Assembly (NCBI GenBank): GCA_012931725.1
Contig: WHSA01001063.1
Location: forward strand, 126,501-190,500
DNA from: Litsea cubeba
Lineage: Eukaryota > Streptophyta > Magnoliopsida > Laurales > Lauraceae
Direction: 5' to 3'
DNA: 64,000 bases
Below, one piece after another: positions 14,081-25,580 of the stretch; the stretch's first letter is position 1, and every line of letters begins with the position of its first letter. A program made the position numbers and the translations under genes. A model generated the notes under the pieces. The model did not search any database. It was not told where the DNA came from and saw only the letters and a program-made list of their open reading frames with translations.

Positions 14081-14425
14081 CACATTTGGCCGACAGGATA
14101 GGAAAAGTGCGTGAGTTGAAAATATGGCAAACGTAATTGATTCCTTCCCAAAAACTGTATGTTTGAAGTTCATCATATGGACTTCGAAACCCCCAAGTTT
14201 CGTCCAAAAACTCTCTCGGGAAGTGGGTTAACCAGTACCCCAAACAGGGGTACTCAGCAAGGTTTCGGCACATTTGGCCGACATGATAGGAAAAGTGCGC
14301 GAGTTGAAAATGTGGCAAACGCGATTGATTCCTTCCCAAAATTTTCAGATTTAAAGTTCATCATATGGACTTCAAAACCCCCAAGTTCATCATATGGACT
14401 TCAAAACCCCCAAAATTTCCTTTCT
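14081..14425 (+). repeat. two-copy tandem repeat, period 188 bp
   Basis: The sequence starting CACATTTGGCCGACA recurs at 14081 and 14269 with few differences and continues through GAGTTGAAAATATGGC and GATTCCTTCCC. A sub-unit TTCATCATATGGACTTC occurs three times (about 14169, 14357 and 14385). No coding content. Confidence 0.8.
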
Positions 14426-15112
14426 TTCCTTTTTTTTTTCTCTTTCTTTCCTCCTCTTCTTTTCTCTTTTCCCCCTCCTTCACTGTAGCACTCCGCCCTC
14501 ATAGCCCCTGCGCACACCTCCATCTTCGTGCATTTCATCTGCACACACCCACTAGCTTTCTCTTTCATCATTCTCAAAGATTGTGATTTGAGATCAGTTG
14601 CAGAGAGCAAGATAGAACAAGAGAGAGAGGAAGACATGAATGAAGGTTTGGGCGATAGCGTCGATATCGACTATAGCGCTAAAAGACAAAAAAGAAGAAG
14701 ATAAACATCAATTTAGGGTCCATTCTGTCTGCCCTTTTTTATTGGGGCCAAATTAATTAATAAGCCGTTTAAGAGGGTTTTTCCCATTAAATCCCCATAA
14801 AAAAAGAGATCTCTCTTGCACAGTAACCATTAGTCGTCGATTCTCATGCTTGGTGACCAAAGTCAAAGTATTTACCCAGAGGTTTTCCATGTTGCTCATT
14901 TTTGGGATCCCAAAAAAAATGGAAAAGTACGGAGAACATCATCTAGGGAAATATCACCACTTTGGTGACCAGGCATGGAAATTTGACATCTAAAGGTGAT
15001 AGTATAGGAAAAACTCATAAAATAAAATAAAAAGAGATTTTTTAAAGAACCCAGGGTAAACATTAAGATGCTTTTGGAAGTTTTCACAAAGGAGAAGGGG
15101 AAAACTACTATT
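14426..15112 (+). other. CT-rich leader-like stretch with a 22-codon ORF, then AT-rich spacer
   Basis: 14426-14580 is pyrimidine-rich, like a 5' leader. An ATG at 14636 opens a 22-residue frame to TAA 14702-14704 ending in a basic cluster (KRQKRRR). It may be the first exon of a truncated or captured gene, or chance. Nothing else is recognised to 15112. Confidence 0.25.
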
Positions 15113-15623
15113 TAGAGGTGTCAAACGTGCCGCGCAGGTACGGCACATGCCTGGGCTGGACCGTGCCATTTGTGTCGGGCCTTCATGCTAGACTTTTGTG
15201 TGATGCTTCTAATGTGTTGTGCTTCCATTTTTAGGGTCTTAGGCTAAAAAAATTAAAAGGTGCACACAAAGAATTATATGACACATAAATGTAAGTGGTT
15301 CGACCAAATTCAACCTACTTTACTGAGAAGAGAATCATTTGGATATTTTTTTATTGAAGGCCTTTTAATATGACTACGTTCGAAATATTTATAATTTTTG
15401 TAGATAATAAAAAAAATAAAGAAATAAATTAAAGACTACATTAGAGGGGTAAAACGGTCAAAATATATAATTTTTATAAATGTGGTGCCAGCGAGCTTAG
15501 GTACCATGGTCCGATGCATGCGGGTTGTGCCAGTCATGCCGTATCATCGACCATGCTTGGGTATGTTGATCGCCATGTCGGGTCGTGCCTAGCCTAGGCG
15601 GCACGACTCATTTGACACGTCAA
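15113..15623. mobile_element. probable non-autonomous DNA element (hAT-like)
   Basis: The left end TAGAGGTGTCAAACGTGCCG and the reverse complement of the right end (TTGACGTGTCAAATG, then GTGCCG) match over GTGTCAAA and GTGCCG. The flanks CTACTATT (15105-15112) and CTACCAAT (15624-15631) could be an 8-bp TSD with two mismatches. The interior is non-coding and includes GC-rich GGTCCGATGCATGC-type segments. Confidence 0.42.
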
Positions 15624-15930
15624 CTACCAATAATAATAAAAGAGAATTTCAAAAAAGTATAAAATTTTTGGATAATTTTCAAAAAAGTCTATGAATATTT
15701 GAATATTTCAAAGATGTATAAAAATTTTCCACAACTCTTTTAATCAAGTCCTCTTTCTATTTTTTTTTTTTTTTTTTTTTTTGAGAAATGATAAAAACAC
15801 CCTTCTCTTATGAGAGGTTTTTGTCTTTTCTTAACGTTTTCCTACCCAAAACTGATCATTTTGGTATTGATGATTATAACCATTCAATGAAGTCTGATTT
15901 TTAGTCATTTGAAGCCCCCCATTTTTTAAT

Positions 15931-17430
15931 GGGTAAATTAGGCAAAAGTCCCTGAGCACGGTCTTCTAAGGCATCAAGGACATCAACTATTTCTCTAATG
16001 TCTCTAGTCCAGACAGCTGGAGATATTTTGGTGAGAGGTCCTTAATATGCCACATCATATATTTTTATGACTAATTTGCCCCTTTCAACAGTTTCAGCAT
16101 AACACCTTCCGTCTTCTTCTCTATTGTCTTGGAGATTCCCTTCCGTCTTCTTCTCTAGGAATGAGGGATTTCACCAGAGAGCTCTGCAAATCGAGGGATG
16201 TAGTTTTTATGAGACAACATTTTCATTCAATGATGTTGCCCTTGATCCTTCTCAGGATCTTTCTTTAAATCCAGTACTTCCATTGGCCATTCCAAACATC
16301 CATTTTTCATCCACCTTAGGTCCGGAATCAGTCACTCTACTCAAAACAGAACCATTAACTATTCATACTCACTCACCTTCTTTGGACATGTCCCATCCAC
16401 CTACATCAAAACTGGTCCCATTCCACCTGTAACCCAACATCCATCACCACCGCTTGCTATTTATGATCCAATACATGGGCCCGCCATTCCAACACCTGCA
16501 CCCAATACTTCCACACCTAATCTCTCCATTTCAACACATGACCTTCTTGTTGCCATCGATCCATCACACGGCCCAGCTGACAAAGATAAATTTGCAAAAC
16601 TCTGATAAAGATAAATTTGCAAAACTCAGATAATTTATCTAAGTTTTTGGCAAATTTATCTGAGTTTTTGAAAAATTTGCCCAAAACTCAGGTAAATTTA
16701 TCTGAGTTTTGGCAAATTTATCTGAGTTTCTGGCAAAACTCAGACAAATTTATCTGAGTTTTGATAACTTTTTTGAGTTTCGAACAAATAGCTATGTGAT
16801 GTGGTGACATTCGACGACCCACATTCACCAAATTCAATCCCTAAATTATAGGTAATTCAAAACGGATTCACAAAAATCCCAGGAATTGTGCACAACTTGT
16901 GAGGTATTTTTCTATGACATAACGACGGAATCTTGACATGGTCTCTTCATGAAAGTTGTAGCCCTAGATGTGTAGATGATTCTAGGGTTCTGAATAACCC
17001 GATTTAGACTTCGAAAACTCAAGTTATGGCCCATTGAAATTTACTGGTAAAGATAGAAATCTCGGATCAGTTTTTTAGGCTTGATTTTGAAGCAACATTT
17101 GGAGGCCCAAACGAATTCGGATTTTTGCGAACCAGACCTTTCTGAAAAGCTTAAGACGTCCTCTAAAAACTTCATGAAGACCACTTTATCGTTCTAAAAT
17201 TCTAACATCATCCAAACCTCAATGGAAGAAGATAAGTTCATTTGAATTATTGCTGAGTTTTGCCAAAACTAAGATAAATTGTTTGAGTTTTGCTTTTGCT
17301 AACGTGTACATGGGTGTTTTTGTCTTTTTCAGTGAGTTACTTTTACAAGAGGACTACCGTCAGTATGATAAAATGTTGTGGACCATTTACAATAAAAATC
17401 ACAGTTGAGGGACCTCCGCCCAAATGTCCC
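15931..17430. mobile_element. non-autonomous MULE (Mutator-like element)
   Basis: It starts GGGTAAATTAGGCAAAAGTC. The reverse complement of the right end, GGGACATTTGGGCGGAGGTC, pairs imperfectly over about 25 bp. It is flanked by a perfect 9-bp TSD TTTTTTAAT (15922-15930 and 17431-17439), the typical length for MULEs. The interior has a 102-codon frame (16124-16432) with no recognised domain, which could be captured host sequence, and a palindromic repeat field at 16590-16770. No transposase is present, so mobilisation would need a source elsewhere. Confidence 0.75.
16590..16770. repeat. alternating inverted and direct repeats of an AAACTCAGATAAATTTGC-type unit
   Basis: The unit CAAAACTCAGATAAATTTGC and its reverse complement alternate at least seven times, allowing several perfect or near-perfect hairpins. 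A related pair recurs near 17250-17300. Located inside the MULE. Confidence 0.75.
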
Positions 17431-17439
17431 TTTTTTAAT

Positions 17440-18020
17440 TATCCATGAATAAATGTAGTTGAAGCGTGCCCCACTCATCATTTGTCTTAAATTATTTATT
17501 AGAAAAGTTGAAAAAATGACATAATGATATATTTTTTTTCATTTCGATATGTGTTTTTTTATGGACAGGACTTGACTGAAAGAATTGTGGAAAGCTTATA
17601 TGCTTTTATGAAATATTCACATCTTTGTATATTTTTAGAAAAACGAGCGAAAAGTTTTATACCATTATAAAAATCTCCCTAATTCTTTCTCTTTATAGTA
17701 GAGAAACAGTTGGGTTAAGACTTAAGAAGGGCTCATTCTCAGTCCTCCAAAGACCACATCCGCATGGCACATCAGCATCATCTTTTGGGAATGATACTTT
17801 CATCTAATTCTTCCTCTCAAAAGACACACCCCTTTTAAAGGAAATAATGTTTGTTTTCTGCAAATTCTAGAAACTCCAGTCATCGGTCCGACTCTTTACC
17901 GTACCTATTTCATCTTATATAAACACAAGTGATTCTCCTTGGTGCCCGTCCATTACTCTCACATATGCCTCGGCTTACAATTTTTTCATCTCATCACCGA
18001 TTAAGGTATGATTTTTGTTC
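17440..18020. other. spacer between the MULE and the PIF/Harbinger element
   Basis: AT-rich, with no recognised gene, repeat or terminus. It ends at the TAA target site of the PIF/Harbinger element (18021-18023). Confidence 0.5.
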
Positions 18021-18469
18021 TAAGGCTATGTTTTTTTCCTGGAAGTTTTGCCAGGAATTCCGATTGTTTGAGAATTCTGGAATTCTTGGCAGAAATTCTA
18101 TGTTTCTTTTGTAGAACTTCTGGCATCCTGAAATTCCAGCATTTTTAAATGCCTTCACCCTGGTATTCCCAAATCCCAGGCCATCATCGGGCATTCCAAA
18201 AAACCGCTCCTGGCAGGAATTCCGGGGGTCTCTTACAGAATAGCTCCGGCACCCGAACGGTCAGAAGGTATCTTGATCATCAGGCCACGGCAAAAAGAAA
18301 GGAGGTTAGATTCTATTACTTCCACACCTGTAGATTATACTATGATGTTTTTCCTCTTCTGTGATGCTGTTTTTGGGATCTTTTGTTTTGAGAGGGTTCG
18401 GAATTTTTTGGAGATGGAGATGGCAATGGAGAATGATGACAGAGGCCAGGATCTAGTTTTTTTTTTTCC

Positions 18470-18660
18470 TGCTCCATTTCTTGTAAAAAATCTCCATATC
18501 CAACGACCAGAACCAGATTTTTTTTTCTCCATTTCCTGTCAAAAAATCTTTATTTTTTTCTCCATATCCAACGACCAGAACCACAACTCTCTATTTTTTT
18601 TTCAACGACCAAAATCTCTGTGTTTTTTTTTTCTCCATTTCATGTCTAAAAATCTCTAGA
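18470..18660 (+). repeat. short repeats in the PIF 5' region
   Basis: Units of TCTCCATTTC and AAAAAATCT with CCATATCCAACGACCAGAAC recur two to three times, separated by T runs. Non-coding. The rest of the element to 20543 is AT-rich with no recognised gene. Confidence 0.55.
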
Positions 18661-20543
18661 GGGAAATCAACACAAGCCGTTCACACCACACAGCATCTCA
18701 TATGGGTTACTGCCAAGCCATTTTCAAAGAGGCCTGACTCAACGTGCAAACCTCTTGCAACCCCTTGCTAGAGATGCTCATTGACATGCACCCCTTATTT
18801 CCCTACGGGCACAACATCCAGGTCATGCTACCAGGTGAAGCCCTACATTGCAAATGTAGATTTTTATATTTTTTTAAAGATAGAGTTATTCCTATTTCTA
18901 TCATCTGTTAATCAATTGCCTAGTCTAGATTTTTTTGTTTTCTGCTTTGTTCTGTTAGATTGCATTTTTGAATCTGATGTTAGTGGATTTAAGGGCAGGT
19001 TGTATAGGAGGTAAAGTGTTTGATGAAATGCCTTAGTTAAAAACTAATTAGTTTCTGGGTTGATTTATCTTTTAAATAAGAGTAATATACAACATGTTGA
19101 TTACTATTGTTGTTAGCAATACAAATAGGTCATTTGTTAGCAACCCACAATCCTTAGTAAAAAAAAATCATGTTTTTTTTTTTTAAATTTCATGTTTGAT
19201 GATGCATGTGCTTACTTTTTATTTATTTATTTGTGTTTCTAGTTTGAGGCATGGGTTTGATGATTGCATAATGATGTGGATGATGGATTGATTTGTGTTG
19301 TTGATACCTGCTACTATTGTGTTGGCCGTTGCTACATTTGTGTTTTTGGGCTGAACAAATGCTGAGTGGAAGTTTTATTGCAAGCCAAAAGTGGTTGTTT
19401 ACTTCAGTGAGACTTTTGATCACTAGAGTAATTGGTCATGTGTTTATTTGTTCACTCCTGTTGTTTATATTTTTAATCAATGACCTACCGTTTCTGAACC
19501 CATCATTCCTAGAATATTCTTATGGAGCAGTAGAAACTTTGCATGTCTTTGTGCTTTTCAGTTTCCCTTTATGCTAGAAACTGGGTTTTATTATGTAGAA
19601 TGAGACCTTTTGTTGAATTCAGGTAGGTCTTGAATTGACAAGGCATTAACTATTTTTGGTTCTTTCTTTCTTCAACACAACCATTCCCAGCCCATATTTA
19701 TTGTCAAGGCTGGTGTCATGTTGGTGATGTCAAAGGATGATTGAAGATGATTGTGATGGAGCCAATAAACCGATTGCCTTTTGTCTCAAGGGATTTGCCA
19801 TGGAGGATATGGGGTCAAACTGATTTCATGGGCTCTCTCTCACACACACATGGCTCTGTCTTTTGTTTCTTAAATTTTTTTACTCCCTCAAAGCAATGAA
19901 TACAATTTCAGGAGATAATTAATGTATTGAAGAAGAGTATGTTTATGCCAACAATATTCATATATAGCCATACACACAAGTGACGTCCAAAGGGTTGTCC
20001 AACACGAATGGATTACAGCTGAAGGAAATTTTAAAAATGGTTAGGAAAAGGCAAGGTATGGTTATATATGTACACATTCCTGAAAGAGAACCTTTTCAGC
20101 ACTTTCAGATTAGAAGAAGTGCTGGCTTTATCATTTGTATGAGCATCATTGATGTTACCACATACCACCCAGAAAGTGTTGAGCATTAAAAACTTACTAG
20201 GATTGTATAAGATTGTTTGGGTAAATTTCTTGCTTGAATTTTATATGAGAGGGGATTTGTACATCTATTAAGATATAAGATGTATGTGACACTAGTCACT
20301 TTGCTGACCTTTGTTTCTTGTTTGTTGGCTGATTGGTGTTTTTCCATTGCAGGATTGGGCATAAGAAAGGCGGCGATTATTAGTGAGATTTATGCGCTTA
20401 ACACTCAATGGACGGTATTATTTCTTCCCCAAACCTGAATTTAATATGATTTTAGTGATTTCACTGTAAAAAAAAAAAATAGTGTGATTTGATCATTGGA
20501 TAGTTGCAATGTAATTTTATTCTTGCATCACTTTATTGTATTT

Positions 20544-21957
20544 ATGCGTAAGTATTACATTACAACAGAATCACGCAAAAGACGATTTATACCTGCTGTT
20601 GTCGCCGCCGTGATAGCCTGTTGTCAGTTGGTTGCATTGTGGCTATCCTTAGAAGATGAACAACCTAGAAAACAACGACGTATTTCATATTTATCGGGCG
20701 AAGAGTGGGTAAAGGAGCTATTATCCAGTGACGGGCCTCAGTGTCATGAGAATTTGCGTATGACTCCCGATTGTTTTATCAAATTACGTGATACACTTAT
20801 GCAACGGGGATTGCTTGAAAACACACGAGCAATGACTGTGGATGAGCAGTTAGCAATGTTTCTCCATACATTGGCCCATAATGTTACTAACAAGGTCATT
20901 GCTAATCGGTTCAACCATTCGGGTGCCACTGTGAGTCGATATTTTCATAAAGTACTAAATGCAATCTGCAAGCTGTACCCAGATTATGTTCAAGTTCCAG
21001 ATAATTCCTCAACTCCATTGCAAATTAGGACAAACACTAGATTCCATCCATATTTTAAGGTTAGTTCATTTATTAGCTCTCTCTTTTTTTATAACTAAGT
21101 ATGAATATGTATTTGACATTTTTTTATTATAAATAACTTGTTTGTTCGATCAATAGGACTGCATAGGTGCAATAGATGGTACACATGTGCCCGCTCATGT
21201 ACCATTTTCATTGCAAGCTAAATATCGAAATAGGCATGGCCAACTATCGCAAAATTGTCTTATGGCATGCGGATTTGACATGTTATTTCAATATGTGCTT
21301 GCGGGATGGGAAGGATCTGCAGCAGATGCTACTGTACTTTTCTCTGCATTGAATAGAGGTGATAGACTAGCAGTGCCAGATGGTAATGAAACTTTACAAA
21401 TATTTATATGCACATTTTAGATGTATATGCACACTTAAGTCAAGTCTAATTTAGTCATACTTAATTAATTTGCATGTGTAGGTAAATTTTATTTAGTGGA
21501 TGCTGGTTTTGGTAATGCGACCGGATTTTTGACACCTTATAGAGGTGTGCGTTACCATCTGAGAGAGTTTGAGGAATGTCCTCCAGTTAATTCTCGGGAA
21601 CTTTTTAATTTGCGGCACTCCTCATTACGTACCACTATAGAACGAGTGTTTGGAGTTGTTAAGAATCGCTTTTCGATTTTACGTATGCCGCATGGTTATT
21701 CATTGACCACCCAGCGAGACATTGTCATTGCTTCTACTGTTCTCCACAACCACATAGTAATGCACAATGCAGGAGACCCAATACTTGAAACAATTTCCAT
21801 GGCGACAACATCTAGAGCTGATCCTCCCTTGAGAAGGAGCAGAAACTCAGAGACAGTCCCGAGTTCCAGTAGAGAAACTTGGCAAGCATTTCGGGACTCA
21901 ATTGCTGAGCAAATGTGGTATGATTATGAACAGCAACAAGAAGAAAGTAACCAATGA
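20544..21957 (+). CDS. PIF/Harbinger transposase (DDE_Tnp_4 nuclease)
   Basis: Cuts and integrates the element at TWA sites, normally together with a Myb/SANT-like partner. Exons 20544-21059, 21157-21382 and 21482-21957 join in phase to 405 residues, a usual length for this family. The start ATG 20544 is the first in frame after a stop at 20490-20492. The N-terminal helical region (about 50-165) includes SYLSGEEWVKELL and DEQLAMFLHTLAHNVTNKV, then an HTH-like RFNHSGATVSRYFHKVL. The catalytic core has GAIDGTHVPAH (first Asp), WEGSAADATVLFSAL (second Asp) and TTIERVFGVVKNRF (Glu). All three catalytic residues are present and no stop or frameshift was found. The donors are GTTAGT and GTAATG. It may be active or only recently silenced. 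An upstream non-coding exon is possible. Confidence 0.85.
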
Positions 21958-22281
21958 TAAAGGCAGCAAAAAGATAAATTTAGCATGACTTTTTGCATGG
22001 TCAACGAATTAGGAGCTATTTTGTTCGACTGTTTTTGATGATGTCAAGGGGTCCTTTAACAGTCAATGTGTAGTTATTTTTTGGCAGTGTTTATATATTC
22101 ATGAAAATGTATAGTTGTGGTTGCATATTTTATAGTTGCTAATCAGAATGATAACTTTCTTTCATCAAATCTTCATGGTTTTTTATGACATATACATTGG
22201 CAGTATTTAGTTTATTTTCATGATAAAAGAGTTAAACAATTACCTATGATCACATCTCATTAGGGTCGCAGAGAAAAGATA

Positions 22282-23246
22282 ATTTCAAATGGAATCCGAG
22301 AGCGGAAAGGGTTTTAATGGACACACTTCTAGAAATGAAACTTGCGGGCAGAAAAGTTGAGAAAAACTTTTATAATGCTTGTTGGGAGGAAGCTTTAGCA
22401 AAGGTAAAAGAAAAAACTGGATTGGAACCCACTGCAAGCAATGCTAAGAATAAGTACAAAAATTGGCGGACATGATATAGAGAAGTGAAACAACTTCTTA
22501 GCATGTCTAGTTTCGGATGGGACGATACTCTCAAGATGGTAACAACTGAAGATGATGTTTGGGACAACTTGGAGCAGGTAAATTTAGCATATAAGTTATA
22601 TTTTTTATTACAATATTTTCTACATGTCTTTATATTCAATGAATTACATTCTAACTAAATGAACTTGATACAGGCAAAGAGCAAGTTGGCGAAGTACAGA
22701 CGTATTGCAGTAAAGTTCTATGAGGAGATCTATGATCTCATTGCTGATGATATTGCCGAAGGTAAAATAGCTCTTACTGGAATTGAAAGGAGCCAGACCA
22801 ATGCTCCGGAAACGGAGATGGACGAAGAAAACATCAATGAGAGTCTTGGGACCCAACCACATGGATTGGATGATATGAATGAACCTAATCTGCCTCAGCC
22901 TAGTGTAAACTCACCAAGACGTACATCCATCCCATCAAGACAAACTGGCACAAGCAGGACCAGCAAGAAGCATAAGTCCAAGACGAGCGATGAAGTAAAA
23001 GAAACATTGGATAGGGTTGCAAATGCTGTTTATGCTCTTGCGGACCAAATGAATCCGCATGACAACATAATTCCAAAGATTACAGCAGCTGTTACTTCGC
23101 TTGCAAGCATACCACGACATATGAAAATGGCAGTAATTAACTTCCTTGTTCGTGATCACATAATTGCAGTGACATTCATTAGTTTGGATGATGACATGAA
23201 GTTGAAATGGTTGGAGATGAACTTTAATCAAGGTTCATCTGGTTGA
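22282..23246 (+). pseudogene. Myb/SANT-like (Myb_DNA-bind_3) partner protein of the PIF element, one in-frame stop
   Basis: The second gene of plant PIF elements; it binds DNA and helps the transposase reach the nucleus and the ends. Two exons are visible: about 22282-22577 (donor GTAAAT) and 22674-23246. Exon 1 has the trihelix-like segment FKWNPRAERVLMDTLLEMK and NACWEEALAKV, then NKYKNWRT. The next codon is TGA (22473-22475), where the family has Lys or Arg; CGA to TGA by deamination is a simple explanation. Reading resumes YREVKQLLSM and TTEDDVWDNL. Exon 2 has a polar, Ser/Thr-rich middle and a C-terminal helical region. The true start codon was not found upstream. Confidence 0.78.
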
Positions 23247-23525
23247 CATCATCTGAACATAACAGAAGTTTGCATTTTGATGAAAATGAAAGGTAGTATC
23301 TTATGATGATTAGGAATGAATTACTAGTTATTTTGTTGTGATGGATGGTGGTAGGAAAACTATTTACTTTTGGATGATTGTAATATACACATTATGTTGG
23401 GTGGATGGATGTGAAGACCTTTGGTACATATAGATGACTGCTTATGATATATATTATGTTTGGCATGTTTGATGTGGTTCTATGTGTATTTCAACTCTGT
23501 CATTAGTTTTTGCATGTCTAGGGGT

Positions 23526-23966
23526 TATATGGTGACATTACAGGGGGCATGGGTCGATTTTAATTTTGCAATGGTGAATGGAAGTGAATCCTTAATGTGG
23601 GACTCTTTATCACAAAATGGTGGATGCATTTGTACAGGAAAGAAGTGAGCAAAAAATGAATGGTGTTTTCAATTTTTCCAATGAGAGTCCAGCACTGCAT
23701 CTGTGGGGAATTTTTGGTCTCCACATTTTGATTAGGCCTGCCAACATATATGGTGACATTACATGGGGCATGAGTCGATTTTAATTAGCAATGGTGAATG
23801 GAAGTGCATCCTTAATGTGGGGCTCTTTATCATAAAATGGTGGTTACATTTGTACAGGAAAGAAGTGAACAAAAAATGAATGGTGTTTTCAATTTTTCAA
23901 TGAGAGTCCAGCACTGGAGCTGTGGGGAAATTTTTGGTCTCTACATTTTGATTAGGCCCTGCATTG
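23526..23966 (+). repeat. tandem duplication, 221 bp x 2, in the PIF 3' region
   Basis: The copies start at TATATGGTGACATTACA (23526 and 23747) and run through GGTGTTTTCAATTTTT and GAGTCCAGCACTG to GATTAGGCC. They are highly similar, with scattered substitutions and small indels. Non-coding. Confidence 0.9.
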
Positions 23967-24665
23967 TTGGCGGCCCAAATCCATAACCTTCTGGTGGGGC
24001 TCTCCTGCAGGTGAAAATTCAGCTATAACGTGGTCCAGTGTCTAGAACCCAGTCATCAATCCATGTGTTGAATGTTGTTACTTATTAACCATTGATGGAT
24101 TTTATATTATATGATTCCAGTTAATTTTTTTTTATCATGTTCTTTTCTTTTGGTGATGGAGATTCTGAGATTATTCTCTTTTGGTTGGTGAATCCATTTC
24201 TTTATAAGTGTAGTGTAGGTCCTATTTTTCCGTTGGGAATGCAAGTCCAACTATTTTTCATCAGGCTGTGGGGCCCACCTTGGGTCAGTCTTTCTTCCCC
24301 TTTTTTTTTGTCCACCTTTGGGGCCATCTTATGTTGCTAATTGGATAAAGGGGATGCAAAGCCCTCTCCATAGATGTTTTACCTGCAAGAAATTAAGTAA
24401 AAGTTTAGTAGATTTTTTGTTTCTTTTTTTTAAAATTTTATTATGTTTTATCAGAAATCTTAGTCAGAAATCCTTTTAAGTTATGAAACAGGGAATTCAG
24501 CAAATTCAGGAATTCAGGAATTCTCGGGCAGAAATTCAGGCATAAATGAAACAGGGAATTCAGAAATGACAGAATTCAGTAGCATTTCAGAATTCCAGCA
24601 TCCAAGAATTCCAGACAGCCACCAGACATGAATTCCAGGAATTCTAAGAAAGAAACGAGCCCTAA

Positions 24666-25580
24666 TGGTTACTCTCATTGTCAATAGAAATGATGTGTGT
24701 GTTTGTAACTAGTTTTTTTTTTTTTTTCCAAGCCATAGAATCATTCGGATTTGATATTGCCTAGCTGCTGATAATTGGCTACTTACCCTTCCAAATGCAT
24801 TCAGTCATTGATACAAATCGCCTTTCCTTTATCTTTGGTTCCAAATTCTTACGAAGCAAAATAAATGAAGATCAGAATTTATGAACTTAAATATGGAATG
24901 AATAAGTTAATTTATCATATTTTATCTCATTACATGGATTTTAAAAATGCAAACAAAATCGGTGCACACAAGTGTAAAGTACTCATTCCTCGAAACCAAC
25001 GAGAGTGGTCTACTAGTAATGTTGTTGTGTAGATCAAAATCTTTTACAAATGACCAATACAGTGGTTGGATCGCCTCCAATTTTATTGAAAATATGAATG
25101 TGCTTCTAATATTATTGAGAATTTAACTCAAATATTATTATATTCTTTTTAGTTAATTATATGATAATATAAATTTATATTTTGAGATCACACAAATGAA
25201 TTTATCATTCAGTCATTTTCAGTATTTTTATTTTTAATTAATAATTAATTTTAATATTAAATGACCTCATCACGCCTCAGCCCTCGCCCGCACCCTCACC
25301 CTCACCCTCACCCTCCTCCTCCTATTTATTCCCGACGCAATTCGCCGCTCTTGCCATCCCTTCCAAACCCTATAAAATAAAAGTTTCCACTCTCCGGCCG
25401 GAGGAGTATTGAAAAAAAAAGAAAACGTATAGGAAAAAAGGGCGCTTCGTTTCTTCTCTTCCACCTTGGCATCCCCTTCCTTCCCCTCGACCCTTTGTTC
25501 TTTCCTTCCTAAAACCATAGCATATATAATATATATCTATATATAGAGAGAGAGACAGGGAGAGATTCTATAGAAAAAAG
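24666..25580 (+). promoter_or_regulatory. PTB promoter and 5' leader region
   Basis: AT-rich to 25260, then an abrupt GC-rich, pyrimidine-rich stretch up to the PTB start. Six CCC runs lie at 25281-25313 (CACCCTCACCCTCACCCTC), so the minus strand can form a G-quadruplex. An AT tract CATATATAATATATAT at 25519-25535 is a TATA-like element, but it lies only about 50 nt before the ATG and may be part of the leader. A (GA)n run at 25546-25555 precedes the ATG. The transcription start cannot be placed. Confidence 0.45.

Larger units (their letters stand above)
18024..24662 (+). mobile_element. PIF/Harbinger DNA transposon, complete with both termini
   Basis: It is flanked by TAA TSDs (18021-18023 and 24663-24665), the target type of this superfamily. 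The left end begins GGCTATGTTTTTTTCCTGG. The right end, reverse-complemented, begins GGGCTCGTTTCTTTCTTAG, so the terminal inverted repeats are short and imperfect. Both sub-terminal regions (18040-18240 and 24480-24650) are dense in GGAATTC-type palindromes. The element carries a three-exon DDE transposase and, downstream on the same strand, a Myb/SANT-like gene, the two-gene layout of plant PIF elements. Length 6.6 kb. Confidence 0.82.

Noticed and set aside
16124..16432. 102-codon frame as a stand-alone gene
   Set aside because: It lies wholly inside the MULE, has no recognised domain and no neighbouring splice or promoter signals; noted only as possible cargo.
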